38,395 nucleotides of DNA from an uncultured Saprospiraceae bacterium (GCA_937125475.1 CAKZLL010000022.1:1-38395); one strand, 5' to 3'; positions 38,101-38,395 are shown, numbered from the stretch's first letter. A program made the numbers and translations. The notes: generated by a model not told the origin, from the sequence alone.

Positions 38101-38395
38101 GGTTTGAATTGGCAAACTGGCAATTTATTTACTGGTTTACCAGCAGATGATTATGTTATTTTGGTTAAAAATGCTAATGGTTCATGTGAAGTCAATGGCG
38201 GTATTCAAATGCTAGAAGAGGTTATTCCTCCAAGTATTAATGCTGTTGAAATAGCAAATGCGTCAGATTGTAATGTCGATGATGGAACAATTACTATAAC
38301 TGGTAGTAATGGTATTGGTATTTATCAATACTCGATTGATGGTGGTTCGACTTGGCAAAATAGCAAGGTCTTGATTGACTTATCAGAAGGCATTT
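5125..38395 (+). CDS. giant modular SprB-repeat surface adhesin, 3' end beyond window
   Basis: A single frame runs from the ATG at 5125 to the window edge: 11,090 full codons, no stop, so the visible part alone is roughly 1.1-1.2 MDa. A signal peptide (residues 1-21, VPLFIFIIGFFIQVTG then Q) shows export. By residue: IgGFc-binding-type module 65-682; SprB repeat and unrecognised doublet 683-1171; LRR+Ig, IgGFc 2, LRR+Ig 1172-2421; five SprB repeats; LRR+Ig; two SprB repeats; LRR+Ig to 3709; four tandem IgGFc/cadherin supermodules 3710-6296; 19 SprB repeats; spacer at 7871; four cadherin-like domains 7957-8347; then SprB repeats to the end. It is rich in Asn, Thr, Ser, Gly, Asp and Ile and poor in Lys and Arg. 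SprB of Flavobacterium johnsoniae is a Type 9-secreted gliding adhesin with related repeats. A role in adhesion, gliding or prey capture is inference. The start is favoured because the signal peptide begins there. Confidence 0.95.
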   Translation, partial: MNIKIVPLFIFIIGFFIQVTGQSSNSLNETNIETISILEAYFEQNKGKWKPIASMIVNNPLYPHRYYMPPVYHDLDKDTPRNIHLSTAYPQVVDVHIYTIDGSVDINTTIQSGNIRTITGDSYIITDVYNTIANNEGLIIEASQPIRMMYTIENSSNACMIVSKGKAALGNEFWIRTQTNTIVDFLENEVHFAAVMATENGTQVDFNNNGNQLKGFGSSTHSVILNTGETFMILPEETDSSAFDGLKITANKPIVVNAGETHVGINGANNFREGGMTQLLPVSKLGKEYIISRSQSTGNTSDFALILATEDNTNVYINGGSSVASLNKGEHYQLTLTGDAGDPYYIETDKKAAVYHYAGVFKKEIGLAQVPSIDVSGGLKYTEFSQTTYEDNVVYVIIENSGLASLKLNGIDYNTIPNVVVNTVIGKPNWRLVYFDKTTFAAGINNIRADQPFHLAFIASQKSSGAFGSTFYDFLTEYNSLVNIIDPNNPLAYSSSFIADTIGSNISSTYPLNIESAVGSNSIQSAVADHGSASFVGSTLNYTAPANYCGLDTVNIVVQDGNGNTGDAIIRFNVDDRPIAVNDSFTNTGTSQTLDVLDLGIADYDPASCDMVHLVSAGTNGLDAATEQGGTVSINDNGTLNDPSDDFIDYTPNGVNIDSFQYVISDLGGNLDTGVAYLFLSAEICGNNVDDDGNGLTDCDDASCGSMFISAVSNHVTTCNGSDGTITLTASGGNGTGYEYSRDNGATWQSSNSFAGLSAGLNNIAVRNAGDDSCPLLYAENPVGIVAPSTTVISEIIIDSISTNNDDASLTINAYSPTDCDCVEDLKEVTVRYNGPNGVNINVFDENQNLLGALPNSVNAGDILIIKATDFSENEFEDKMYLAVAGSGNRREIITDCSVNIIGNNYGEFKVLAYLDEDANRCNASFITPNNNCAANKKEVIVRYWGPDNATADIKDGYHNTIGQRTNINNGDTLHIKASDYGQANFKDHIHFITALQDSRLEMKCGQEVIGKLVKEFYLVGFTDVNNNIWSEVISDSLLQYSMDDGITFQYDNKFSNLATGHYNDDIKVQTTGTSCQTSQSVDFNVVNIPTFASINKIKATCANNDGTLKLNPTDNNAYLYTIDDGTTWWPDSIFTNLAGGAYNLKMSSLDTMNIVPYGFNPVSLFVNTESDSLALVDLYNNNGGSSWTYGTTNYNWQTFIYGNPNINIPNAGTAWNFGNNIDTWHGVEVDGNGCVTGLQLVNVGATGTLPDLNLQSLTTLVLQGNSLNGNLTDLTHMPNLAHLNLINNDFTGGVPNFSNLPNLILLELDNNQFSSLPNFSNLHNLRELDADGNNLTGNLPDFVSFGKLERFDLDNNQITGALPDFTNMPLLQEFFIHDNLLDGTIPDFSDNLTNLKDFQIERNLLTFEDVEASISANSALITSNVVQGNDNFVYAPQINFGTADTVTVNPGDNYTIDLGIDGGVTTSTYQWFLNGALKQTTSTNALTLSNITIADTGNYTVVVTNSIVTGLTLNSASHRVAFNLVEICGNSIDDDLDGLIDGQDPDCPSTSLGTEALSGNTYYMPSIWRHDSRVAPSYLRITTEADSAKLQMATRNGLGYNQSAVITKNSPFEDLLNSPLSRVVKTPLASRGVIIESDRPIQAYYSMENVTNGALITLKGKAGLGYAFRALTLPRSFINRSLNELHFVSVMASQDGTTVTFNNGTKHFHNEANSTFTVTVDSGRVVMMQPTDADVFFDGLLITADKPITVNVGDTHTELAPGTFEDASMEQLIPIREIGKEYVITRGTATANTADFAVVVGVENGTDIFINGTLTGTVNAGERLEFNLQGSAGIPYHIETIKPAYLYHFSGLHGDEIDMTVVPPIDRTIGSRYIKFSKLFPNDNNISIIIPNSGLASLKLNNQDYTTFTTPQTITNNTTHSVVYFNNSNLSTDNIIQSDVRFHAAYRGTAGTLTGLYSFISGFNGVDILDPTTSQPTHYYSAAALSSGANTSHVIAATSSDGVHNIVGVSGAVGTVSFSGMTLDYTAPDDFCGADDMTVTVQNGAGELGEVTVSFLVNGTVEEDSLALVNLYNNNGGTGWNYTTSTYSNQTHSLGNATINVPNVGNPWLTNQPFSTWHGITVNSSGCVQKLELPNVNMTGALPDLDLSSAKLVVIRDNNLSGTIPDFSEMEILEQLTLISNNLNGAIPNFTKLTNLRLLELDNNLLTTLPNFSALDSLVELDVDNNNLAGSIPDFVGIPNLKFIDLDFNEFDGAVPDFTNLPKLEYMFFEKNNLDAPLPDFSDNLPNLKLIWADNNNYTFEDLEPSFVNNSNIIATNGSIPNYEENRISPQKILGADITVYVHLGGSHTIDMGIDENVTTSTYAWTLNGAFLTNTTTNQLVLNNITAADTGNYSVTITNSVVTGLTLDAGENYRITFYDTEICGNTLDDDGDGQIDCADSDCGPSIMNVNSNSVSDCGSSDGSIEITATLGKGSYEYSIDNGATWQSSHIFNGLTANSYNIIVRNAIDNSCPIAYSSNPVILTEPDISVTVSKVDPSGCTTNDGSITITASNSSGTYEYSIDNGSNWSTSNIFSNQVGAVYNVKVRNASNGSCEIAYSSNPVILAPAQITFLSATSVHSTTCTSNDGEINLFATGGIGTYLYSIDNGEHWQTSDNFTGLAIGVYYPKVKNTDGSCETNGGIVNKTVTSPNSPNVFLATGTNMSDCSIDNGEISITGSGGSGAYEYSIDSGATWQTNNVYSNLTAGNYHIYIRNDDGSCAMPSLSNPTIINSPTPFPTISTVTTTAPTDCNAPDGTIVITATGGTNSYEYSIDSGMSWTTNNTFNTSVGSYHVFVRNTDLSCPRIYENNPVIIAAPRSQDSLVLVDFYNNLGGAGWTFTTTTYDNLGTTSPIPNAGTNWNFTQPIDTWHGVEINNLGCVEGLILPNNNLTGTMPNLGLSGLKSLFLEQNTLSGNVPNFIDMPSLEVLHLHENLLSGSIPNFSSLDSLKNLKLSSNQLNGAIPNFTDFPNLEVLQLDNNSFANVIPDFNLPQLKKLELNNNEINGAIPDFTNMPNVEVLRLSSNNLTGVVPDLSNNLSLLRDLEIENNTFTFQHLTLNYSANNAHILTNAQTGSDTYSYAPQSKFGTPTTTEVSVGGNHTISLSIDGSITTSTYQWKRNGIPIQTTTTNELVLNNIAIGDTGIYTVEVTNSVVPGLTLYSRDFQVSFYANDICGNTLDDDGDGNIDCDDNDCAPSIFDVSSADETGCNTFDGTITINGIDGSGTYQYSIDNGTTWQVSNVFTGLAGGSYNCMIRNAADSTCPKAYVSNPVGITSTAPVVLDAVTTPAMSCGLSNGTISISVTGGTGNYEYAVIGGNSNGSWETSNYFTGLESGSYNIMVRNSNGTCPVNYTNNPVIITVDNSSDSLALVDIYNNNNGVNWTYTATNYQYLNLTIPVPNAGTPWDLATPFSTWHGVETDASGCVTNVVLNNNNLTGTITNPSLPRLEGLFMAYNNLTGSLPDLSTTPNLKYLNFGDNQFSSTIPDFNLPDLVELDLDNNQLSGSVPNFNNLLLLEKLDLDRNMLSGILPNFATNLPSLNDLEINNNGFTLSSLLPNYSANLALINGNVQNAQDGFVYSVQDTIFGITDSMVIVPSGGSNITIDLAVDNSVTSNKYYWYKDGVLIDSTTTPSYTIAGFSASDIGTYSARVTNSIITDIELFSPNFAMSFVAGEICGNNIDDDGDGLIDDLDPDCSVESADLTCTGTIKYYMPTIWRQHSQDSPRKLIMTTAYSQANVNIRTADNSFNLDTMVVAGNETVLIPAAIVISNDTNQIESDAGLIIESDVPITFYYINQNPFNGLTVLAKGHQALGKAFRIATQTRTDIDEADEELHYVSVMASEDNTVITFDNGIKSFKHRTATTETVTLQAGQTYMMLPQNVDKFFAGLLITATKPITVNAGSQHTKVPGTPNWDGSTLQALPVNHLGKEHIVMRGNSTASFADYVVIVGVENNTDIFINGNGTAAATINAGEYYEFDISGTIGIPYYITTSEKAAVYHVAGVYGGEVGMTQVPPIDEETGSRFASFDKYDDAVNIAYVVMPTADLSTLKLNGQPYTNGTVYTNAVTGSSVPYTIVRFHSSNFPHSIVYNLSADKPFLAAWMFGESGGEGGYTFLNGFDAAVDVLDPLTLMPTTHYRMDTVEGGSSTNHTVLIESSSTSNTISSTSYSGSGSVSVSGNTITYVAPTGFCGVDNFRITVQNGLGRTSQSCISVLVNSAPVATDDVFSYAIGTNNLDVLHEGTADADPLPCDSIYLLSVGTDGIDGATNNGGTVTINRNGTPNIYSDDYVEATPTGGNDAFYYIIRDIYGAEDTALVTLNLTPEICGNGIDDDGDGLKDDLDPDCSASVVDLNCDGKYRYYMPTTWRQHDQDFPRSFYITTAYPQANVNLRTANNSLNLDTVVYSGDVTIIGAYTPTTVVSNTINAKQSDRGVIITSDAPIFVHYEQKAVENGVLIQAKGYNALGKSFRVATQTKTNISSSTDQLHFASVIASEDNTVVKFDNGTKQFRNLAATTQTITLAEGETFMVQPTDTDKFFAGLLITSDKPITVNSGTQYTGIPGTTNLEGSGSQINPIHSLGKEYIISRGASTATLGDYAIILGIENGTEVYADGVLRSTINAGDYCEVGLTGSRGKPCYINTSKVADVYHVTGIIQSNVGMTQVPPIDRGFGTRSITFNKDGLGEDNAYVVIKDVDLPSLKINGQPYTNYSPLVANVPNKPDYELVYFLNSTFSSTTQFTFEADEPFLMAWTVGDTGGKGWYGFLNANDGLIDVIDTTTMLPITYYIVDTIPSGTALNHQLMIESNNSPMTMTITAQGAGTAIVGSGNSIDYTAPANYCGMDIFQVMIEDGSGAKTKVCLGVLINDAPIAVDDVFNYTSGAQVLDVLNHGTPDNDPISCDSIQIISVGIDGTGGMTSNGGLVVVNDKNTPNVYSDDEIELTPAGGNDQFYYIIQDSYGARDTALVTLIQAAEICGNNIDDDGDGLTDSLDIDCHNQPVEINCTNNYTYYLSSVWHDVSHDDPRKLHMTTAYPTANVNIKNKDNSININTTVSAGTPTSLNVTSYILTGDLNQIESNEGIIITSDVPIDAYFSIEFHSSALALPIKGNSALGKAFRVTTPTKTTVNAGNEELHFVSVMATEDMTAITFNNGSKILKGESTSTKEITLNQGETYMVQPMDVDQFFAGLLITANKPITVNAGHSNTGIPNTGTPEDSDSGADQIMPVTWAGKEYLLFRGSSQANDADYGIVTAIENGTEIFVNNVSVATINAGSYYEVDLSGSALTPYYITTSKQAYLNHVSGVGSGSVGYTSIPPLDRNVGAKRAAIKEYTPRPDYAYVVIKDIGLSSLKFRGTNYTTYGSPTSISYKPGYSIVLFAGTDFITGINEIESDEPFHVGWLFGNSINEGGFSYLSGFSNPIAVFDTTHNVAVQYYQIQDTVGIGQGLSHTISAASVAGGEIIMNNIIQGNGVVIPSGTTLNYTAPSDYCGIDQFKITVQNTAGDETQVCLSVFVNDAPVASDDAFTYFGGIPDQSFDVLHEGVADADPATCDFIQIMSVGSEGTNNSTSQGGTLSINDNGTTGDFTDDYIQFTPSASQVGEDTFYYVIQDQYGVKDTAQVILNEGVEICGNGMDDDNDGLIDSYDPDCPDFPQVQYVGSNRYYLPSIWKDADRSTPAYLLITTSYATANVSISTKDNLLLDTVVHAGTPTEILTTQVQSQVVNLKESNTGFIINSDAPIQIYYIIDHGSNSNITTLKGSDALGHSFRAMSLPRTEINAPHDQLHFAAVMATQDGTTVTFDNNGKGFRNGSSITPTDPYVVTIDSGETFMVQPKDADLFFGGLLITADKPIAVNSGNQHTKIVNTNNKDGGVDQLVPIRLLGNEYIIARGSSTENIADFGVVVAVENNTEIFINGGSSPVATINAGEYYEIDISGTTGTPYYINTSKNAYLYHFSGQQQGEIGMAIVPPIANCIGSRRIEFSKFNSNNIAYLVIPTSGVSSLSFQGLSPNSAVGVPGTNYSLIYFDDSDISSSVTNIVEANVPFLFGIMTGTNSSGAYGFLSSFGRMKILDPVSLAPSTYYTADTIGENATLNHPIIAESCAGPHNIVGVSGGTGSFSFTDSTLIYNASSGFCGMDEAIVTIQNSLGHQEQVTVAVLVNEAPIASNDVFSYIPNVNNQMIDVLNIGTPDMDPISCDTITLISGGSDGANGNTVGGGSVNVNNNGTLNDFSDDYIVYTPLNGFTGLDTFYYIIRDLYGALDTAYVSLILGPEICGNNIDDDGDGATDCDDSDCGPSITSATPVDGTDCNLDDGSIIIVGADGSTSYEYSVDSGVSWLLTDTITGLATGNYNVFIRNADGSCPIEYGSNPVSVNGFVSPVIDSVTFIDPTGCGENTNGSLTLHASGGQGTYQYAITGGTWGSTNTFTDLAGGAAYNLGVRNIDGSCTVVTPNPIALFDQPILQNTNTTALSACGADNGTLTIIAFGRDIEYTIDGGITWQANNVFTGLASQYYYAGVRNTDGSCARYSPSNPRYISAPGQPLIDAVTAVNPTNCGGSDGTITINVLNGNATGFEYSIDSGVTWVLNNNVFTGLTEATYNVLVRNGDFTCTVPYQNNPISLTPPNPPSISGTTIDSVSNCGFNDGEITVNVIGDPTNFEYSKDSGITWQASPIFANLISGDYYIYVRNSNGTCATPLTGNPVIVTEPTAPNISNVISSNITDCTINNGQIIIFANQGNTGNFEYSINAGATWNTTDTFNNLAAGNYDIQVRNADSTCVISYNTITLTAPETPNLVNAVAVNPTDCGTSDGIIFVLGVGTSIEYSIDSGQSWQASYLFNNVPAGTYYAAIRNTDTTCFTLFPSNPMILSDPLMPTIANYASNDPTDCGAADGTISITATGGLAPYEYSIDNGLTWTSNSSFTNLDDNTYYLKVRNANGTCAQTGDTITLQSPALPAINNVFVSNVSNCGAMDGSINVVPAVLGNYEYALNGVWGNTPTFTNLASGSYTIHIRNLDGSTCEVPYINNPIDITSPTPPALLSSNYTDPTECGVADGVINITATSGSGSYQYSNDGLNWTGNGSFTGLSGGTYLMYIRNSDGNCAMQVDSIVLEDKVQPNFASVIVNNLTDCNTNTGSIIITGDIPVLEYSIDSGLTWQNANVFTNLMSGDYNLAIRNIDTTCVQFYPNNPMTIISPDAPNVSGLAQTDPTDCNLTDGSITITASSGVEPLQYSIDSGLTWQTNNSFLNLSGGTYNILVRNDNSSCVVSNGQVVLNTVNPPTLASVIAMDESDCNANDGSITMTASGGINTYEYSIDSGMTWQNSNTFIGLTAGSYNAYLRNSDSTCMVEYTNNPVVILAPIQPLGININTVDPTDCGLSNGLVLISTTNGTGSFEYSIDSGLTWSTNGTFTDQASGTYYVFVRNVSGLCVTDAGSVTLTEPTAPSFSNIISNAPTNCGINDGSIIIIAATASVEYSIDSGVTWQSTNAFQNLASGDYHVMIRNLDGTCATPDISNPVVLAAPNEPVITNITNNDPSNCGANDGSIIITATGENAALQYSIDSGVIWQTNNTFTGLSGNTYYVFVRNITSTCPVSGGAVVLTDKVAPIIATVTGNDPSDCSMNDGNITVNASGNTFLEYSIDGGTTWQGSNTFTNLVANSYYVLVRNDDSTCVETYINNPVVLTAPTAPAISIINYAAPTNCGTTDGTIEIQMASTGTYQYSIDSGQTWNFANIFSGLISGTYQTAVRNASDSTCLIYGDSIILEDRIHPDVIGSTIVGTGCNGTDGSITVHAIGYDTTLVYSLDGTNWQTDSVFTGLAVGAYNIVVQYANNTCIVAPPSNPAVVSNIANSINLLADTLEVIAHHKDDHALLCLTIPFINIGDYQIQIDGQIYSNTIADCSGNSEIILPTISSEIIISHITLGCEDTAVLKYDLYPLAVEDFNLTFKNEPVSGNVKTNDETLDGDPILNTLLVNTTSNGTLASLASNGDYTYTPNVGFVGSDNFVYKLCDGMGVCDTATVIINVLENDTSQNNGTHANQDYYIGIENQVILGNVSNNDFNVKNNALGVITTPITNPNNGNVLLNANGVFVYTPNTGFIGLDVFEYQTCDILPNGNTGDCTNSKVFITILPEQGAPNNYPVAGDDAFVNIVNSEISGNLLVNDYDVDGDGMTITNHSTPANGIVTIAANGTFTYTSTTTGFIGCDYFTYEICDNGTPSKCDEATVYLLISDVITNNPPIAENDIYNTTINISVADDLLLNDNDPDGDNISLNTLPIEFPVNGSVALNADGTFSYIPNTSYIGQDSFQYMICDDGSPILCDTAKVYINIQSCPINISSITKTDVTDCAVNDGTITINLGSVGSYMYSIDSGLTWLSTNAFTDLAPGEYPIVVQDLTNACQAFGQIITIEGKVAPNIIATNTTDPTDCGLADGTINIIANSLISNTIEYSIDGTNWQTSNVFLGLAGGVYAPRIRNGTDSTCIVSDPSIVLVEKTPPIYNSADGENPSDCGLTDGKIIIDAIGANLEYSIDGGFSWFSTDTFTNVAEGNYNVSVRNSDGSCEIVYPNNPIQITSPLTPFIVDATKTDPTECFVIGGDGTIDILVTGGSGSYEYSIDSGTTWKTTSLFDSLSGGTYGIRARNADSTCMVSDVDIVIVDKTVPVIDTVIVTHTSNCGESDGFIYISTPLVGIFGYTVDGGINWKGSNTGGDFDDLPAGTYYAIMINPDSTCATPYINNPIIVNDPIAPIIDTITFTNPTNCNLLDGTITIQATVALATDTLEYSIDRGNNFQLSNVFTGLEEDEYEIVVRIRGGSCPVEADSIIELITPTAPIIIGTIGTDPTDCGLVNGTIEINTHNTGASYLYSIDNGTTWITSNIFTGLIGGTYPISVKNLDGSCVIFGQSVTLVDKVAPSFIDVTNINPTNCGLMDGIIVIQANSTSSTGLQYSIDSGLNWSNSSVFNNLTENDYDVAIRNLDMSCVQYYPTKISIVAPNAASVSNVSHTDPTNCNAPNGTITIAVAGITTGLEYSIDSGLIWQTNNLFTGLSAGNYHILVRNSNGACEVSGGAKTLMDIVLPSIASINKTDATGCNINDGTIDITGTGGINNYEYSIDGGINWQADSSFAGLATGTYDLYIRNNDTTCTVAYTSNSVLIDAPSAPTIASITPTDPTDCGLTDGTITIIATGAGSLEYSIDNGLTWLPTNVFTGQTGGTYDILVRNADGTCTTSGNRVILVDPAAAQITNVLNSNPTDCGVNDGTITILSDNPAVQYSIDGGTNWFASNIFQNLGSGNYQAAIQNINGTCFAPYGSVTVLSAPNMAVVDSIISTDPTDCNIDNGIIEIITMGGISPLQYSIDSGLNWQSSNIFANLSAGNYNIVVRNNNGSCEGSSILTTLNNAVPPTLATPIITNTSDCNISDGTIKILAFGGIDTFEYSIDGGTNWQTDSSFTGLSEGTYNIKVRNSDTTCVVDYSNNPIVILAPLAPNVLGVTPTNPTNCGLSDGSIIILATGSGTLEYSINGGTDWFSTHIFLNQSGGTYDVFIRNADGTCETSLGTQTLVAPIAPMIVNEVASDPTDCGNTDGSITIVSNNPLSEYSVDGGINWFNLNVFQNLGSGNYQIAIRNADSTCVTLGSLITLNAPNTATITNIVSNDPTDCDINDGTIQIFTTGGINPLQYSIDSGLNWQSSNLFTGLAGDNYSILVKNSNGSCIVTGGVTSLQNATAPSIASFSSTNTSDCNINDGTINLVGAGGIGTYEYSIDDGTTWQASGNFTDLAVGTYNTHIRNNDTTCAVVASQVSVTGPSAPVIGNVISTNPTDCNLIDGSITIITNITSGIEYSIDSGMTWLPTNMFTGQTGGTYHVFVRNAGGTCAVSGGSVILVNPIPAQITNIFANDPTDCGINDGSITILSNSALVEYSIDGGVNWSISNIFQNLGSDNYQVAIRNAADSSCFVGNGAATILNAPNTAIITQITANNPTNCGVNDGTIEILTVGGINPLQYSIDSGLNWQSSNLFTGLAADDYNILVKNANGSCEINGGLTTLIDAMPPSIVNISSTNASDCNGNDGEMKIVATGGIGTYEYSINGGLTWQANNNFTGLVPGTYSVYIRNSDTTCIVADPNNPTIIDAPSAPIVASVNAVNPTDCGLTDGTITIIATGTGGFEYSIDSGLTWLPTNVFTGQTGGTYHISVRNTNGTCATNGDSITLVDPVAAQITNVLSNDPTDCGINDGSITILSNSLSVEYSIDNGITWFSSNIFQNLGSGNYQAAIRNAVDSTCFVAYVTSTDLNAPNTATITQIIPTDPTDCGINDGTITIIATGGVNPLQYSIDSGLNWQSGNQFTSLSAGNYPILVKNANGSCEVSGGTRILIDRIPPSIANVVIGNTSDCSSNDGTITIIGADGIGTYEYSVDGGTTWQANADFVGLAAGTYNIYIRNNDTTCIVTDPNNPIIIDAPSAPIITSINPTNPTDCGLTDGTITIQANGTSSLEYSIDSGLTWLATNVFINKSGGTYHVSVRNIDGTCATNGDSITLVNPIAAQITNVLSNDPTDCGINDGTITILSNNLSVEYSIDNGTTWFSSNNFQNLGSGNYQVAIRNAVDSACFVAYDSLTILSAPNTATIVQIIPTNPSNCGVNDGMIEILTTGGVSPLQYSIDNGQSWQTSNIFNSLPADNYPVAVRNGNGSCIVNGIIQTLIEVVPPSVANILTTNTSDCNANDGSITITGADGIGTYEYSIDGGSTWQTDSSFTSLANSSYNVFIRNSDSTCMTANPNNPVLIDGPVAPIVNNLTTADPTNCGLADGEITIIATGTGALEYSIDSGLTWLTTNIFTNQTGGTYHVLIRNVDGTCIINGGSVNLIMPIAPQITNVTTNDLTDCGVNDGSITIFSNTLSVEYSIDNGITWSTSNIFQNLGGGNYQVAIRNAVDSSCFVAHTSQTALSAPNSATIAQIIPTDPSNCGVNDGTIEIITTGGINPLQYSIDSGLNWQTGNLFTGLPADDYVILVKNANGSCEVNGGIQMLEEVIPPSINAVEIANASDCNVDDGTITITGSNGIGIYQYSIDGGSTWQNSKVLIDLSEGI
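5317..7170 (+). other. N-terminal IgGFc-binding-type module plus cadherin-like domain of the giant protein
   Basis: The module opens with RYYMPPVYH and continues with the phrases that recur in all six copies: LSTAYPQVV, GLIIEASQPI, HFAAVMATENGT, GLKITANKPIVVNAG, LLPVSKLGKEYI, NVYING, YYIETDKKAAVYH. This is the layout of the N-terminal domain of IgGFc-binding protein (FCGBP), an all-beta extracellular domain. After about 6570 comes a beta domain with YTAPANYCGLDTVNIVVQDG, then a cadherin-like domain (PIAVNDSF to FQYVISDLGG). It ends where the EICGNNVDDDGNG linker starts at 7171. Confidence 0.78.
7171..7509 (+). other. EICGN linker and first SprB repeat
   Basis: EICGNNVDDDGNGLTDCDD is an Asp-rich loop of the kind that binds calcium in MopE-like and thrombospondin type 3 repeats. 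It leads directly into one SprB repeat whose first cysteine codon is at 7279 and whose core is GYEYSRDNGATWQ. The repeat ends with CPLLYAENPV. Confidence 0.8.
7510..8160 (+). other. unrecognised domain present as a tandem pair
   Basis: Two copies of about 100 residues each follow the first SprB repeat. Copy one contains DCDCVEDLKEVTVRYNGP, then NAGDILIIKATDF and REIITDC. Copy two contains NNCAANKKEVIVRYWGP, then NNGDTLHIKASDY and RLEMKC. The shared pattern is a Cys start, 'KEV.VRY.GP', 'GD.L.IKA.D' and a closing Cys. It looks like a small disulfide-stabilised beta domain. I do not recognise the family. It occurs nowhere else in the visible protein. Confidence 0.6.
8161..8637 (+). repeat. two degenerate SprB-like repeats
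   Basis: The first retains LQYSMDDGITFQYDNKFSNL and one cysteine (TSCQTSQ) but has lost the usual opening cysteine pattern. The second, with its cysteine codon at 8428, has CANNDGTLKLNP and LYTIDDGTTWWPDSIF and then SSLDTMNIVPYGFNPV, where the second cysteine of the repeat is missing. Both are diverged relative to the arrays downstream. Confidence 0.65.
8638..9702 (+). other. LRR module 1 with Ig-like domain
   Basis: DSLALVDLYNNNGGSSW and DTWHGVEVDGNGCVTGLQL form the usual bacterial N-cap. About seven leucine-rich repeats follow on the pattern 'LPDF.N...L..L.L.NN...G' (for example LLELDNNQFSSLPNFSNL). From about 9436 comes an Ig-like domain with TYQWFLNGA and ADTGNYTVVVTNS, the tryptophan and 'D.G.Y' signature of Ig folds. 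Both are protein- or glycan-binding scaffolds, which suits an adhesin. Confidence 0.85.
9703..11316 (+). other. EICGN linker and second IgGFc-binding-type module
   Basis: The linker EICGNSIDDDLDGLIDG runs into the second IgGFc-type domain, which starts at about 9811 with YYMPSIWRHD. Matching phrases are GVIIESDRPIQAYYS, HFVSVMASQDGT, GLLITADKPITVNVG, LIPIREIGKEYVI, DIFING and YHIETIKPAYLYHFSG. It ends near 11035 with FISGFNGVDILDP. A beta domain with YTAPDDFCGADDMTVTVQNG follows. Unlike the other copies it lacks the cadherin-like domain and joins an LRR module directly. Confidence 0.78.
11317..12387 (+). other. LRR module 2 with Ig-like domain
   Basis: The N-cap DSLALVNLYNNNGGTGW and STWHGITVNSSGCVQ is followed by about seven leucine-rich repeats, such as LRLLELDNNLLTTLPNF and LVELDVDNNNLAGSIPDF. 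An Ig-like domain follows from about 12120 (STYAWTLNGAF, ADTGNYSVTITNS). The order is the same as in module 1. Confidence 0.85.
12388..13701 (+). repeat. EICGN linker and array of five SprB repeats
   Basis: After EICGNTLDDDGDGQIDC come five SprB repeats. Their first cysteine codons lie at 12496, 12742, 12991, 13240 and 13492 (spacings 246, 249, 249, 252). Each has the core 'YEYSID.G..W' or a close variant, 'G.Y.V.VRN' and a second cysteine about 52 residues after the first. Confidence 0.9.
13702..14751 (+). other. LRR module 3 with Ig-like domain
   Basis: The N-cap DSLVLVDFYNNLGGAGW and DTWHGVEINNLGCVEGL opens seven to eight leucine-rich repeats (for example LEVLHLHENLLSGSIPNF, LKKLELNNNEINGAIPDF). 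The Ig-like domain from about 14485 carries TYQWKRNGI and GDTGIYTVEVTNS. A DICGN linker starts at 14752. Confidence 0.85.
14752..15330 (+). repeat. DICGN linker and two SprB repeats
   Basis: The linker DICGNTLDDDGDGNIDC is followed by two SprB repeats with first cysteine codons at 14860 and 15109. The first has TYQYSIDNGTTWQ. The second has the variant NYEYAVIGGNSNGSWE, which carries a small insertion in the loop before the tryptophan. Confidence 0.88.
15331..16251 (+). other. LRR module 4 with Ig-like domain
   Basis: This is the shortest of the four LRR modules, with about five repeats after the N-cap DSLALVDIYNNNNGVNW and STWHGVETDASGC. Examples are LVELDLDNNQLSGSVPNF and LEKLDLDRNMLSGILPNF. 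The Ig-like domain from about 15985 has NKYYWYKDGVL and SDIGTYSARVTNS. An EICGN linker starts at 16252. Confidence 0.83.
16252..24012 (+). repeat. four tandem ~1.94-kb supermodules (linker, IgGFc-type, beta and cadherin-like domains)
   Basis: The EICGN linker recurs at 16252, 18193, 20131, 22084 and 24013, so the four units are 1941, 1938, 1953 and 1929 nt long (643-651 residues). Each contains in order: EICGN-DDDGDGL linker; IgGFc-type domain starting at 16360, 18301, 20239 or 22189 (YYMPTIW, YYMPTTW, YYLSSVW, YYLPSIW); a domain with 'APxxFCGxDxFxxxVQN'; and a cadherin-like domain with 'NxAPVAxDDVFxY' and 'FYYIIxDxYGAxDTAxV'. Shared phrases inside the IgGFc domains include GKAFR, ELHFVSVMA, GLLITA.KPITVN and INAG.YYE. 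The tandem order points to in-gene duplication of the whole unit. Earlier versions occur once at the N-terminus and once, incomplete, at 9703. Confidence 0.88.
24013..28734 (+). repeat. SprB array 1: 19 repeats
   Basis: After the linker EICGNNIDDDGDGATDC there are 19 SprB repeats. First cysteine codons are at 24121, 24370, 24613, 24856, 25111, 25360, 25606, 25849, 26092, 26335, 26575, 26818, 27061, 27310, 27553, 27796, 28039, 28285 and 28525, so periods are 240-255 nt. The consensus is 'PTDCG.NDGSI.I.A.G....EYSIDSG.TWQ..N.FTGL..G.Y...VRN.DGTC'. From about 25,111 on, repeats that end with an 'NNP'-type loop alternate with repeats that lack it. Confidence 0.93.
28735..28992 (+). other. single-copy spacer domain between the SprB array and the cadherin-like domains
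   Basis: About 86 residues that fit none of the repeated domains. They begin NSINLLADTLEVIAHHKDDHALL and contain DYQIQIDGQIYSN, IADCSGNSEII and TLGCEDTAVLKYDL. The alternating hydrophobic pattern suggests a small beta domain with two or three cysteines. I do not recognise the family. It is seen only once here. Confidence 0.5.
28993..30165 (+). repeat. four tandem cadherin-like domains (tandem-95 type)
   Basis: Four domains of about 95-100 residues lie at about 28993-29265, 29290-29571, 29590-29871 and 29890-30165. All share 'A.ND.Y......V.GN.L.ND.D.DGD' at the start, 'NG....NADGTFTYTPN.GFIG.D.F.Y..CD' in the middle and 'CD.A.V.I.I' at the end. These are the calcium-binding cadherin-like or VCBS-type domains common in large bacterial adhesins. 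They separate the two SprB arrays and would form a stiff rod when calcium is bound (family knowledge). Confidence 0.88.
30166..38395 (+). repeat. SprB array 2: at least 34 repeats, continues past the window
   Basis: SprB repeats follow without a break. First cysteine codons: 30214, 30454, 30700, 30943, 31192, 31447, 31699, 31942, 32191, 32434, 32683, 32923, 33163, 33406, 33655, 33895, 34132, 34375, 34618, 34858, 35101, 35344, 35593, 35833, 36076, 36319, 36568, 36808, 37051, 37294, 37543, 37783, 38026 and 38269, the last cut by the window edge. Each has two conserved cysteines about 52 residues apart and the core 'EYSIDSG.TW'. The first six are irregular; the rest fall into a four-unit order. 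Confidence 0.94.
31699..38395 (+). repeat. four-unit higher-order repeat (A-B-C-D), seven copies, ~975 nt
   Basis: SprB repeats here cycle through four subtypes. A has 'LEYSIDSGLTWLPTN.F' and 'GGTYH..VRN'. B has 'SVEYSIDNG' and 'FQNLGSGNYQ.AIRNA' then 'APNTA'. C has 'NPLQYSIDSGLNWQ', 'ILVKNANGSCE' and 'PPSI'. D has 'GIGTYEYSIDGG', 'YIRN.DTTC' and 'IDAPSAP'. A units start at 31699, 32683, 33655, 34618, 35593, 36568 and 37543. From 34618 on all four subtypes repeat at exactly 975 nt. Successive A units near 35593 and 36568 are about 80% identical in protein, so this is a tandem duplication unit, not an exact recent copy. Confidence 0.9.
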